Positions 11,219 through 22,953 of a stretch of 64,000 nucleotides of DNA are shown piece by piece (position 1 is the stretch's first letter; each line of letters starts with the position of its first letter). The position numbers and the translations under genes are program-made. This DNA is from Rhinopithecus roxellana (taxonomy: Eukaryota > Chordata > Mammalia > Primates > Cercopithecidae), in the NCBI RefSeq assembly GCF_007565055.1, contig NC_044559.1, positions 40,728,546-40,792,545 on the forward strand, written 5' to 3'. The notes beneath the pieces are model-generated. The model made no database searches. It saw only the letters and a program-made list of their open reading frames with translations, and was not told the origin of the DNA.

Positions 11219-11640
11219 GTGTCAGATGAGCGTCCCCGCGCTCCTCCCGGACAGCCCTCATGGTCCCCGGCTATCATATATGGGGGGTACGGGGTGGGGG
11301 TGGGGGTGGGAGAGATGGCTTTGTACAGCAAAGAGGGGCGGCAGGCACGGGGAGCACGGGCTTCAGCCCCAGGATCACTCAGTCGGCGCAAAGGAGGGGG
11401 AGAGGGCGAGTGCGAAAGCCGAAACCCTCCCGGGGCGCACGGAGTAAGCCTCCAGTCCAGCTCCTCCGGCGCCCCACCCGCAGGCGGACCCCGAAAACGC
11501 GCCCGCGCCCGCCCCCGGCGACTCCGGCCCGGGCAAGCGCACGAGACGGCGGGGGGAGGGGCGGGAGAAGGTGGGGGAGGGGCGAGCGGGCCGAGGCCCC
11601 GCCCCGGCCCCTCAGCCCCGCCCGCCGCGATTATAGCCGA

Positions 11641-11647
11641 TGACTCA
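11641..11647 (+). promoter_or_regulatory. BAG3: AP-1/TRE site in BAG3 promoter
   Basis: Perfect palindromic TGACTCA, just before the heat-shock elements. AP-1 input to BAG3 during proteasome inhibition is reported in the literature; the site itself is seen directly. Confidence 0.65.
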
Positions 11648-11701
11648 GGGCGGAGCTCCGCGTCCAACCCCGGGCCGCGGCCAACTTCTCTGGACTGAAC
11701 C

Positions 11702-11715
11702 AGAAGTTTCTAGCC
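11702..11715 (+). promoter_or_regulatory. BAG3: heat-shock element, distal
   Basis: 'aGAAgtTTCtaGcc' has two perfect inverted nGAAn units at 5-bp phase and a weak third. It fits HSF1 control of BAG3, which is established for the human gene. Confidence 0.7.
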
Positions 11716-11771
11716 GGCCAGTTGCTACCTCCCTTTATCGCCTCCTTCCCCTCTGGCACCGAGGAGGCTAT

Positions 11772-11784
11772 TTCCAGACACTTC
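11772..11784 (+). promoter_or_regulatory. BAG3: heat-shock element, proximal
   Basis: 'TTCcaGACacTTC' has three alternating 5-bp units (TTC, GAc, TTC) in correct phase, one base from perfect. It lies about 180 bp before the start codon and 70 bp from the distal element. Confidence 0.7.
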
Positions 11785-11818
11785 CACCCCTCTCTGGCCA
11801 CGTCACCCCCGCCTTTAA

Positions 11819-11828
11819 TTCATAAAGG
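11819..11828 (+). promoter_or_regulatory. BAG3: TATA-like box of BAG3 (candidate)
   Basis: 'ttcataaagg' is the only TATA-like string between the heat-shock elements and the start codon. It would put transcription start near 11,850 and give an ATG-free 5'UTR of about 105 nt. The true start site cannot be fixed from sequence; an upstream start is possible. Confidence 0.4.
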
Positions 11829-11953
11829 TGCCCGGCGCCGGCTTCCCGGACACGTCGGCGGCGGAGAGGGGCCCACGGCGGCGGCCCGGCCAGAGACTCG
11901 GCGCCCGGAGCCCGCGCCACACCCGCGCCCCGGCGGGCGGACCCCGACCCAGC

Positions 11954-12133
11954 ATGAGCGCCGCCACCCACTCGCCCATGATGCAGGTGGCGTCCGGCAA
12001 CGGTGACCGCGACCCCCTGCCCCCAGGCTGGGAGATCAAGATCGACCCGCAGACCGGCTGGCCCTTCTTCGTGGACCACAACAGCCGCACCACGACGTGG
12101 AACGACCCGCGCGTGCCCTCCGAGGGCCCCAAG
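11954..12133 (+). CDS. BAG3: BAG3 coding exon 1 (residues 1-60, WW domain)
   Basis: BAG3 is a stress-induced co-chaperone of HSP70. Its BAG domain releases nucleotide from HSP70, and other regions bind small heat-shock proteins, 14-3-3, dynein-linked cargo and PPxY proteins. It drives chaperone-assisted selective autophagy in muscle and other cells. This exon starts at ATG 11,954 (A at -3) and encodes MSAATHSPMMQV, matching human BAG3 from the first residue. The WW domain covers about residues 21-55 with both signature tryptophans (W26, W49) and the PP-GW / NDPR ends. The exon ends after K60 at AAG|gtgagc, phase 0. The four coding exons total 575 codons, the human length, with no frameshift or stop. 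Confidence 0.97.
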
Positions 12134-15100
12134 GTGAGCTGGGCCCGCGGCCCGCCCTGGTCGGCGGCGCCACCTCGACGGCAGGCGGCGGGGAGTGGGT
12201 TGGGCCGGGGGGACGCGAGGCGGCGGGGCCTGCGGTGGGCGAAGGCCCCTTGCGGGCGGACACCGGCTCCGCGCCCCGCCACACACTCCGGCTGCGCCCG
12301 GACGAGTCCCCGCTCCGGACCCGCCCTTTACAGGAGTCGGGGCGAAAGGAGGCCCCGCGATCCGGTGGCCCGGGAAGCGACCCCGCAGTGGCTCCGGTGC
12401 CGTCCACGGCTCGACTCAGGGCGGAGGGCCCCGTGTCCCGCGCTGGCCTCGCGCTCCCGGGCTCAGAGTGGGGCGGCCGGCCTGGTCAGCTCCGGAGGGT
12501 CCGGCCCCCCGCGTCCCCTGCTGCCGGCTCGGCCTCCGGTCCCGGAACCCGCGGCGCACCCCGCTGACCGCGGACTCGAGGGGGACACTCGCAAGCTTGG
12601 ATGGTGGTTTTTGGGTGGAATTTTACCGCTCAAGCTCTCCAACTTGGTTGAGGGGTATCTTGACTGCTGTCCCATCTTAGGCACCCAATGACTCAGGAGG
12701 CTGGTGTCAAAACATTCATATATATGTGCGCGCGCGCGTGTGTATTTTAAATTAAAATTGTATTATTGTTTGAAAGTGCTTTCAATACAAATGTATCCTA
12801 CTATGACTTGTAAAATATAAAAGAGGGTGCACTTCTCCCCAGCAGTTTCTAAACTAGAGATCTGAGACTTACAGTTGGCCATTGCCTTACCACATTGCCT
12901 CACACTGGAGAGAAAAAGAATGATACGTGTATATTTATAATGGCATTCGCTTCCTGCCTTGTTATGGTATTAAAATACTTAGGATTTGTTACCAGTACAC
13001 AAATAACTGAGTAATGATACTCTTGGGAATACAGCAGAAGTATGTCTCATTTACATATATGCAATGATATATACTTCTTAATCCCCAAGAGCATGAAATT
13101 TGAAAACGTAAATTTGGAATGAGTCTGTTCATTTTCAAAAATCATAGTTATACTATTCGTTCAATTTTATATAAATTTGAGCTTTCAAAATAAAAAGTTT
13201 TTAAAAATAAATATGTTATACTTAAAGCGTAATTGTTACTACCGTCTGGGCAAGATAAAAGCAGCAAAGAGCTGGTAAATTATTTTGAAGATTTAAAAAC
13301 TCACCAAATTAAAAACACTTTGTAACCCATTATTTTAGAAGAGAGACCTGTATTATTTCCCTTCATTTTAATGCACGTTTTGTTTTAACAATATTGATGA
13401 AACTCCGGTGCCCAACAGTGAGACGGTGTACAGGCAGCAGTTTACATTTACGAGAGATTACTTGTATATTTATTCTTGAAAATTAATACAAGAGGCTGTA
13501 ATTAGCTGGGGTGGGCACAGTTGCATATACCTTTTTGTGTGTCTGTTCAATCCATTTTTGGGTGAAACCGACACTCATTTCAAACCACCTTTCTTAGGAG
13601 TCTGTGTGGATGTACCTGATCTTTAGTGTGGTTTGCAACTATCATTTTGAGGCCTTCCTCCTGTGGACATAGGGACAGTGGTATCTGCTGGCAGCCTTTG
13701 TTGTGAGTGAAGATCAAGTTTGAACATAAACATTCCCAGCACTTTGTTCTCAGCATGAAACTTACCCAGCAAGTTGAGATATTCCTGTACCCACGTGGTG
13801 CATGGGTTAGACTGTGGTTTCATAAACCTTACTAAAAGAAAAAAATCAAGTTTAGTTGCCATTATTCTTCTCAATAAATAAAAAGTAAGAACTACTACAT
13901 CAGAAGTCTGATGCTGGAAAGGTTTCTTTGAAAATTTCATAGTCAAAATTTTTAAGTTGAAAGGCCCTTGAAGATCTCTTAGTTAGTTAGAAGATCTCTT
14001 ATTTTCTGAAAAACCCGGAGAGTTCAGGTGTGACTTTGAAGGTCATCCAGCTAGTACCAATTACAGGGAGAGAACTAATGTCAGGAAAGTCCTAGTAAGA
14101 GGTAGTGTGTCTGTTCAGAATTTGGAAGTGAATGTTGTGTGAAACTGAAACATGCAGGCTAGAATACCTGATTATCTTTGTGCCCTCCTGGCCACCAAGT
14201 TATTGGGTCACTGACCTCTGTGCTGTGGTTGCTTGGATTTTGATGGGACGTGATCAACTCAAGGAAAGAGTTCTCTTTACCAAGTGAATGACTTGAGACT
14301 TGTCAGCATGGCACCAAAACTTAAGGAGAAAACTAACATTCAGCCCATTAGCTGTTTGTGCTTCATGGTTTTCAATCCTGTGCTTTGATGCACACAATAT
14401 CTGGTTGCACTTGTGTGAATTACACCTTGCTGGAGATAAATGTAGTGGAGAATCCTAGAATATCATTTTGTATTTGGAACGGGCTTCTCAATGCATAATG
14501 AGAAAAGGGCCCTTGCATAAAACAAAGGGTGATTTTGGAGGAGCTGAGCTGAGGCCCGTGTAAGCATCATCATCTTCAAGAGGAAATGCTGTCAATCAGT
14601 AAAAAGCTGTTCATTGCGCATGAGGAGCTCAAGAGACGACCTCTCTTTTGGGGGAGGACTCAGCTTCAGGATGTTTAAAATTTAACCACTTTAGTAAGAA
14701 AATGGAAAGAAAAGACTAGACCTTTGTATTTAGTCTTCTACTGCCATCTTGCAGTTGATCCTCTGCCTTCTCCTGAAGTGGTTAGGACAACTCCCTGTTT
14801 TCACAGAGGGGCAGAGCGAAAGCAAGTGTCTTCTGTCATTGCTGAAGCAGGATGGCTGCCAGCAAAGATGTTGTGCTTCATGCAGTCCCATTCTAAGCAG
14901 CTGGGCCTCCCCACCTGCAGTCTTCCTGGAGTTTGATTTTCTGCACACTTGGGCTTCCCACTAATTTGGCAAGTTCATACCAGTACAGGCCCCTTTCTGG
15001 CAGAGGTTGGCATTCAGTGCTGGTGCAGCCACTCCTCCAGGCTCCTCCCTGAATAAACAGAACAGAGGCTGGATATTCTGGAATGCTGTTCCCGCCAGGC

Positions 15101-15204
15101 CTCCTTGGGATGAGAGGGCGACTTTTCTCCCTCATGGAGCGGGGCCGCTCTAGCTCTATGGATCTTGTGGGTTACCAGCCTGGCAGTCTCCAGGGACTGT
15201 TAAG
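12134..15204. other. BAG3 intron 1, first part
   Basis: The GC-rich tail of the CpG island is followed, after a (CG)n/(TG)n stretch at 12,726-12,744, by AT-rich unique intronic DNA. An AP-1 core TGACTCA lies at 12,688-12,694. No exon or RNA gene is recognisable. Confidence 0.6.
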
Positions 15205-15216
15205 AACACAGATTGT

Positions 15217-15502
15217 GGCCGGGCGCGGTGGCTCAAGCCTGTAATCCCAGCACTTTGGGAGGCCAAGACGGGCGGATCACGAGGTCAGGAGATCAAGACC
15301 ATCCTGGCTAACACGGTGAAACCCTGTCTCTACTAAAAAAATACCAAAAATTAGCCGGGCGAGCGAGGTGGCGGGCGCCTGTAGTCCAGCTACTCGGGGA
15401 GGCTGAGGTGAGAGAATGGCGTAAACCCGGGAGGCGGAGCTTGCAGTGAGCTGAGATCCGGCCACTGTACTCCAGCCTGGGCGACAGAGCGAGACTCTGT
15501 CT

Positions 15503-15541
<39 letters not shown>
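15217..15541 (+). repeat. AluY, Old World monkey type, with about 40-nt poly(A)
   Basis: Near-consensus young AluY in intron 1, with a very long pure A tail (15,504-15,541) and target duplication 'aacacagattg'. Sense relative to BAG3. Confidence 0.95.
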
Positions 15542-15544
<3 letters not shown>

Positions 15545-15552
15545 ACAGATTG

Positions 15553-16977
15553 AGGCTGTGTCTCATCACCTCCCTGCTCCCAACCCCATGTTCAAATCTG
15601 AATTGCTCAGTGTAGGGCCCAGAAAACTATTCAGTCCATAAAACTTTTTTGGTGGTTCTGGTTCTGCTGCACTGGCAGTGGGAGGCACGGATGGCCAGTG
15701 ATCGATCCCATTTTGGGGAGGACGAGCTGCGGCTTAGTGCCTCCTGAATATCTAACCTGCAGAGCATTTTCCTGAGCCTCCATTTTCCTTCTTGGGGAAA
15801 CTCCCTGGGTACCCGGGCTTCTGGAGGTGTGAATATGGGGGTGACATGGGAAGAGAGCAGAGACAGCACGGTGCAAAATCTGGCAGGGTGGCTGGCAGTG
15901 CGAGAGTGGGGAGGTGGTCCAGAGACCCTCCTAGACCCCAGGAAGAAGCAAGCCAGAGCCTTTTCTTTCTGTCTTGCCCACCTGGCAGAATCTCACCATA
16001 ATCATTTAACAGATTATACTCAGGCACTGTGAGAGGGAGGTAGAAATATCCTTTCAGATAACACTGGAAATGTTTCAAGTTATGATTGAAATAGAGAGAC
16101 CCATTATTCTGCTTAAAGTTCAGCAGAGCCTCCTGAATTTTCTTAAAGATGAGATTGTTTTACTCTTTCCAGATCGATTGCAAGCTGTTACGCCTCTTAG
16201 CAGAGGCAGAGCACAATCAGGAAGTGAGTGGCCATTCTCTCCTTCGTATTTCCAGCAAGTTGCAGTTATGTCTGAGCAAGTTCCTGTGCAACTGCATGGA
16301 AGTGATTTGCTGGGGAGCAGATGAAGAGCATGGCCAGTGCCTTGGAGCCCAGCTCATCCAGGACTTTCATTTTCCCCTCTAAAGAACAGCCTGTGTTGTT
16401 CACATGAGAACCAACTGCACCTCCGAGAACATCATTTGTCCCGTTTTGTAGGGTAGATTTGCCCTTTATGAGGGTGGAGCCTGTACACAGTACCTGTGGC
16501 AGCTTTGACTTTAGCCAGGGCTGGGAAGGCTTAACTGTTGGATGCTATCAGGGCTGCTTGTGAGTCAGAAAGCTTCATACCACCCATGAGGCTTGCTTAG
16601 TCCTGTCCTCGTTTCTGGAATGACACACAGTCATCTTATATAAACCACTCTACGTGTTTATTACTTTCTATTGACATTTCAAAATGATGTTCTGATGTTT
16701 ATCATCCAAAGTAGAAAACCATTCATCATCCAGACCTACTCTTTCTCCTTTAAGTTTTGCTGTTTTAATATTGCTCTTAAATGCTTAAGAGAGCTTACGT
16801 AAGAAACTGAAGACAAAGGCCTTGCTTATTAGGATCTTTGAGATCCTCTGGCACTGACCAACATGAGTGAGCCCCGTGTCACACTTGACAGTGTTCTTCT
16901 CCAGCCCCTCCCGGGCTCCCTTTTGTTGTGAATCAGGTACACACCCCTGATCTGCTTCTGCCTCAGAGCATAGACTC
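15553..16977. other. BAG3 intron 1, unique segment
   Basis: No repeats or exons recognised. Open frames at 15,627-16,078 (minus) and 16,070-16,382 (plus) lack start context, codon pattern and any similarity I recognise. Confidence 0.45.
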
Positions 16978-16991
16978 AGCTGGCCTTCTTG

Positions 16992-17174
16992 GTTTTTTTT
17001 TGTTTTTTGTTTTTGTTTTTGTTTTTTCTGAGACTGAGTCACACTCTGTCTCCTAGGCTGGAGTGCAGTGGTGTGATCTTGGCTCATTGCAACCTCCTCT
17101 TCCTGGGTTCAAGTGATTCTCCTGCCTCAGCCTCCCAGGTAGCTGGGATTATAGGTGAGCACCACCATGCCCAT
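16992..17174 (-). repeat. Alu, 5'-truncated
   Basis: Antisense Alu with (TTTTTG)n tail that stops after the 'gctgggattataggtgagca' block. Flanks 'cagctggccttct' and 'cagccggctttct' look like its target duplication. Confidence 0.85.
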
Positions 17175-17188
17175 CAGCCGGCTTTCTG

Positions 17189-20100
17189 AGGCAGGCTCCA
17201 GAGCCCCTCGTTTTGCAGGTGCAGGATTCATCTGTATGCATCATGTGGCACATGTGATACCATGTGAGGTATCTGGTGTTACTAAGTTGTCACGTATTTC
17301 GATGAATATATCTTTGGGACCTTGGCTGCTTTTTAGGAAGCCAGGCAGCTTACAAAAGCTTAGGAGGAACTTGGGGAGAGAGGAATGAATGTAGTATTTT
17401 TCTGTCTGTCAACACACTTACATATATGTGCCAGATATGAGTGGATGCTTTTGGTAGCCTTATCTCTAAATCCTCACCAGCTCTCTGAAGTAGAAACTAT
17501 GAGGTGTCTTACGCATGGAACAGCAGACTTGGAGAGGCAGTGTGCCTGGCCTGTGATAAACAGAAAGACTTCTGTGGCTTTACCCCCCCACCTGGGTTCC
17601 TGAAGGAGTGACAGACAGACTTGCCTTTAGTGGGCCTGGCTGCTTTATACTCCACAGGCACAGCTTGAGATGATAAACAGCCTTGAGTCCGTCTTTGTAC
17701 AGTTAATCAGGAATGTTGACCTGTTTCTTGAACCTGGGTCTGGATTTAGGAGATGGGCCTGACTCTTTACTCACTCCTTCACCCCATCTGAAATTCACTG
17801 GGTGCCCACAGTGTGCGAGTCACAGTGTTAAATGCCATATAGAGGACAAGTCTACCCACTTTGAGGCCGTTCTCCACAAAACATGTCCTGCCTCTCCCTG
17901 GTCCGGAGCAGGCTGTCTCTCCTCTGGACCCCATATTATTTTAATTTGAATATTTTTTCCTAAGCTCTGCACTTTCTGGCTTTGCCTTGGGGTCACACCC
18001 CGTTAAGAGTTCTGGGGCAGAGTCTGTGTGTTTCATCTCTGCCTCTTGATACCTGGCAGGGTCCCCAGGCTCAGAAAAGATCGCAAGAGTGGTTGCGGAG
18101 AAGGGTAGAACACGGGCCTGCCTGGAGCGCGAAGGCAGTTACAGAAGAGCTGCTCGGAAAGGGTGCAGGTGTGTCCTGGGAAGCCTCCCATTGGTTCCTA
18201 AGAACTGCAGAGTTGTCCTGGGCTCCTGAAGGTCCCCAGAGGCCTGCTCCTTTTTGTCACTTTGTGAATGGCCTTCTCTGCACAGAGGACTTCAGTATTG
18301 ATTCCCTAAGTTCATCCTTACAGGTCTGGAGAAGATCTTTTTTGTTTCTCCCAATGACACAGCATCTTCCAGCAGGGCTGGAGAGGCTGGTAGCTGGCAG
18401 CAGCCAGACCGCGCTTCATTAGCTGCACAGAGAGCAGCCCCTGGCACTGTGAAAGGAGTCTCTTAAAATTTTTTTTTCCTGTGGCTGGCAGTAAGATCAG
18501 ACACAGCATACGTGAAGCTTCTTATTCACTGTCAATTCAGAAAAGCCTAGAATCGCAGAGTGCCGGCTCTGTGCGTCAGGAGCCTGTAAACAGCTTGGTC
18601 GTCCAAGAGCTCCCAGCACAGGGCTATGCCCCAGTGAACTGGGGAGACTTTTTACGGAAAATTCCTTAGCATTCAGTTGGAGAACAAACGTTTCCTGTTT
18701 TAAAGTATCTTCCTCAGTGTTTATTAAAGTAGAATTATATATTTTTTTCAGTTATTTAAAAAAAATTCTTCCTTGACATTGAATGAATGAATAAATGAAT
18801 GGATGGTTTAAAAATCCACACAGTGGGAGAATGGGAGGCGCCTCCATGTGCAGAAGAAAAGCCAGCCGCTTTGCTGGCCCACCCTTTCAGGGTCAGTTCA
18901 GACCCCCAGCATCCCAGTGGGGTTCGCACTCCTTCCTGGGTTGGATGGGGTCTTCCCCGGTTCTGACTGCTCCATGCTGGGCGTCCCTGCCGTCTTGGGG
19001 CTGTGGTGACTCAGAATTAAGCTGAGTGCTCTCACTCTCGTGTGCCCTGCCTGGCTGGCCGGATGACTCAGCATGGAGTGCTGGCTCCCTGACCCAGAGT
19101 ACACTTGAACTGAATGTTCCAGGTCTGAGCCTCAGCCCAGTGTGGCTGGGCGAAATGGAAGCCTTTCTCTCCTGCTGCATTTTACCCCAGGAAGGTGAAG
19201 GTTTTGGAGATGTTAGTGACACATGGATATTGTCACAGTGTACAGCTGTGACAGGAGTAGCAGAAAGATTAGCATCTACCTGGCCCTACCATCAGACAAA
19301 CCTGAGTTCTGGAGATCTTAGGCAAAGCATTTACCCTCCCTGAGCCTCAATCTCCCCTTCTGTGAAGTGGGCATAGCAATGCTCTTGGGAGAATCAAGGA
19401 AGATGGTGCATGGGAGGTAAACTCCCCAAAACCTGAAGTGATGCATGCGTGGAACCCCCGGAAACATTTGCAGCCTGCTCTGTGGAGTAGAAGTGTGTTT
19501 GTGGATAGATGTGTGACCTCTCCACACAGTAGACTCACCTGGCTGTCTGTGGGCCTTTCAGCTCTCAGGCCAGGGGTCTTGTTTCTTAGAAGCAAGGCCT
19601 CCTCTTACCCCTTTGTATGGAGTGCAGCTGACTCACCCCACTAGTGTCCAAGTGGCCCTCGGAGCCCTCCCTGGGGCTTCCCGTGCCCCTTGTGAGTGGA
19701 GGATGTAGAGGAACAGTAACAGATGAAGCTGTGGGGCCTTCCGGAGCCTTGACCCGGCTGCCAACCCCCGCCCCATGCGTCCGTAGATGCATCTCCCCAT
19801 CCTCTGCCCGAGACAGGCTGGGGCCTTGTTTCCTGCACTGTGCTGTGGAGAGCGCTGGCTTTACTCCGCCTCAGCTTCTCAAGGGGAGGGTCTCCCTCAG
19901 CCGTGTCTGTGCAGCCCCAAAGTACCAGGCAGGAGCTAGGAGCGCAGTCTGTGAGGGGAGACGTCAGCCCACCTTACTGAGGGGCCGATTACCTGCACAG
20001 CTGTTCTGGACCCAGCTCTCAGGGGTGTAAATGTCACCGCAGACGGAAGGAAGGAGGAGTTTTCCAAGTGCCACCACCCTCTTCTGGGGGGTGTGGCTGC

Positions 20101-21136
20101 TGTGGGCCAAATGCTTGAGAAGCCACTGCAGGTGGGAGCAGAGCCCCCCCGGGACTCAAGAGTCTCACCGTCCATCAGAGAGGGTCCCCTTGCCTGCACG
20201 GCAGCTGATGAACTGAGGATGTTTTTCTTTTGGAAATTGTATTTTGTACAGAATACACGTCTGCTGATGTCCTGTACGCTGATACCTAACAGACACTTGT
20301 AGGTCTTGTCTGGAGGGTGGACTTGCCAGGTGGCTGACCATTACATGTAGCATGGAAATGTAGCAGATGATGAGAGAGGCCCTTTCCCTTGGCTCTGTCT
20401 CAATTCAGGGTTTGCTTCCTGAGATGGAAATTTCAGGTACTTTCCGTCTGTGATTTGTGACTTTGGATTGATTAAAGCAGGTGGCTCTGCTCTTTTTTTT
20501 TTTTTCCCTAAAGAAGAGGTAGGTAGTTTCTAACATGCCCTGAAGCTAAATTTTGTGTGACCTTGGGCCACATTCCAGTTCCTACCTCTGCCACATGGAA
20601 CCCGTGAGGTAGGCTGCAGGGCTGGGGCTGCGGGGAGCCTGGATGCTGACTTGAGTGCCCCCAGCAGGGGAAATACCAGCAGCTGTGGATGGTGCCTGGC
20701 CTGGGGATGACTGACGTGTGCCCTGGTGAGGGGCCATCGAGGATGTTGAGGAGATGCCAGCAGATGTTCTGCTCCCAGGCGGACCCTTCTGTGCCCCAGC
20801 CTGGCCTGGCTTTTCTCCCTAGGCCTCAGGGAGGTGTGTCAAGGAGCCACAGTCAGTGCACTTGGGTGCCCTGCTCAGTCAGGAGTTTGTCTGCAGAGCA
20901 GACCTCTTCCCCAGACCAGCAGCCAGGCCTGTTGGAGAGGCGGGTAGTTTAGGGCTCAGGTCCCTAGAGTTGTCTTTGGCTCTTTGCTTCCAGGTTGTGA
21001 AACTTTAGGTATAGTCTTCAGCAGAGAAAGTGACATCCTTGCTAATTAGTCCCCTTAAGACTCTCAGATAAAGGGGCTTCTAATTCTGACCGTCTTACTA
21101 CCAACTTGGTGAGACAGACTAAAAAATTAGGCTTTG
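17189..21136. other. BAG3 intron 1, candidate regulatory DNA
   Basis: Mostly single-copy. A MIR fragment lies at about 19,275-19,400 ('gcctcaatctccccttctgt'). Three AP-1 cores fall at 19,006-19,012, 19,064-19,070 (extended to the MARE-like TGACTCAGCA) and 19,629-19,635. No exon is recognisable. Confidence 0.45.
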
Positions 21137-21277
21137 TTGAACTGGGTGCGGTGGCTCACACCTGTAATCCCAGCACTTTGGGAGGCCGAGGCAGGCAGAT
21201 CACTTGAGCCCGGGAGTTCAGAGCAGCCTGGGCCCCATAGCGAGACCTTGTCTCTAAAATAAATAAATAAATAAATA
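21137..21277 (+). repeat. Alu left monomer with (TAAA)n tail
   Basis: Sense left arm 'aactgggtgcggtggctcac' ending in 'aaataaataaataaataaat'. Confidence 0.85.
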
Positions 21278-21386
21278 TATTTTTTAAAAAAGAATTAGGC
21301 TTTTTAAACAGTAAGCCCAACCAGCTAGTGCTGAAGAAAAGCTGAGTCCATCAATTACTATTTGTGGAATAAAGAAACGCAATTGT

Positions 21387-21855
21387 GGCTGGGCACGGTG
21401 GCTCACGCCTGTAATCCCAGCACTTTGGGAGGCTGAAGCAGGAAGATCACTTGAGATCAGGAGTTCGAGACCATCCCGGCCAACATGGTGAAACCCCATC
21501 TCTACTAAAAATACAAAATTAGCTGGGCGTGGTGGCCCATGCCTGTAATCTCAGCTACTCAGGAGGCTGAGGCAGGAGAATCGCTTGAACCTGGGAGGCA
21601 GAGGTTGTGGTGAGCCAAGATCATGCCATTGCACTCCAGTCTGGGCAACAAGAGCGAATCTTCATCTCAAAAACAAAAATTAGCTGGGCATGGTGGCAAG
21701 TGCCTGTAATCCCAGCTACTTGGGAGGCTGAGGCATGAAAATTGCTTGAACTCGGGAGGCGGAGGTTGCAGTGAGCTGAGATCGTGCCATTGCACTCCGG
21801 CCTGGGCGACAGAGTGAGACTCAGTCTCCAAAAAAAAAAAAAAAGAAAGAAAGAA
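21387..21855 (+). repeat. Alu with extra right arm (trimeric)
   Basis: A complete sense Alu (21,387-21,680) runs into a second right-arm unit (21,681-21,855). One target duplication encloses the whole 469 bp: 'aaagaaacgcaattgt' on the left and 'aaagaaacccaattgt' on the right. Confidence 0.8.
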
Positions 21856-21871
21856 AAAGAAACCCAATTGT

Positions 21872-22607
21872 TTAGGGCACAGAGCAGCTCAGAGTTTACA
21901 AAGACTTGTACCTTATTTCACTTAACTCTTGCAAAAACCCCTGGGAAATGTGGGGATCTTTGCAGCTGGGGAAACAGTAGCAAGGAGTTCTGTCCATGGT
22001 CACACAGCTGGTAAGCATCAAGGAGGAACTGGAACCCAGGGTGGCAGCTTGAAGACCCAGGCTCATGCTGGTTCATTCCTGTTTATTTGGACACAGCTGC
22101 AAAGAGAAGCAATGTTGGTTTCATCTTCTAAAAAAAAGTTTTCCCCATTGAAATCACGTAGGAACAGTCATCTGTTTATCCCAGGATAAAATGTATATAT
22201 ATTTTAGTAACAGTCATATTAGATAAAGCCTCCAGTAGTCTGTGACTTGTGATCATTTATAGCGTATGTGGTTGGCACAGACCTCTTGTCTTACCAGGAG
22301 TCTCTGGACAAAGCCTAACTCCTCAGGTGTGCTGTAAGTGGAATGTAGACTTAGTTTATTACTCATAATTTTCCCCGAGTCTGTTATGTGCCCAAAACAG
22401 TGCTGAGGGAGTGGGAGAGACCCTATATTACAATCCAGTGGGGACTGAAGGGATTTTGACTTTGGCTGTAGGGATGTGAATGGCTGTTTGTTGTTTATTT
22501 CAGTATCAAATGGGCAGTAATACTTAATTCATTCACGCATCCCATCATAGCAAGCAGAGAACTTCGGGAGGGTGCTAAAGCTCGACTCCATTTGCACTTT
22601 GTTTTTT
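21872..22607. other. BAG3 intron 1, old MIR/L2-like segment
   Basis: 21,880-22,050 has the 'ctcttgcaaaaacccctggg' and 'catggtcacacagctggtaa' blocks of a MIR/L2-age repeat. The rest is apparently unique. Confidence 0.45.
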
Positions 22608-22953
22608 GTTTTGGTCGTTGTTTTAGTTCAGAGCCTCACTCTCTTGCCCAGGCTGGAGTACAATGGCACGATCCGTGGAATAAGCACGATCTCGGCTCAC
22701 TGCAACCTCTGCCTAATGGGTTCAAGCGATTCTCCTGCCTCATCCTCCCAAGTACCTGGGATTACAGGCGCCCACCACTATGCCTGGCTACTTTTTTTTT
22801 GAATTTTAGTAGAGACAGGGTTTCACCATGTTGACCAAACTGGTCTCAAACTCCTGACCCCAAAACTGGTCTTGAACTCCTGACCTTAGGTGATCCGCCC
22901 ACCTCGGCCTCCCAAAGTCCTGGGATTACAGGCGTGAGCTATCACACCCAGCT
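22608..22953 (-). repeat. Alu with small internal duplications
   Basis: Antisense Alu in which 'ctggtctcaaactcctgacc' is repeated (22,841 and 22,866) and an 18-bp insertion 'ccgtggaataagcacgat' sits after 'atggcacgat'. Confidence 0.9.

Larger units (their letters stand above)
11219..12580. promoter_or_regulatory. BAG3: CpG island over BAG3 promoter and exon 1
   Basis: GC content and CpG density jump at about 11,220 and fall off near 12,600. The island covers the proximal promoter, exon 1 and the start of intron 1. Its upstream edge holds a CArG-like string 'tcatatatgg' (11,274-11,283) and a G-rich run (11,281-11,312). Several long overlapping open frames here on both strands are a by-product of low stop-codon frequency in GC-rich DNA. 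Confidence 0.85.

Noticed and set aside
11128..12691. Long overlapping frames on both strands around the CpG island (for example 11,828-12,691, 287 codons)
   Set aside because: GC-rich DNA has few stops. The 287-codon frame contains BAG3 exon 1 but runs on into intron 1 past a perfect donor site.
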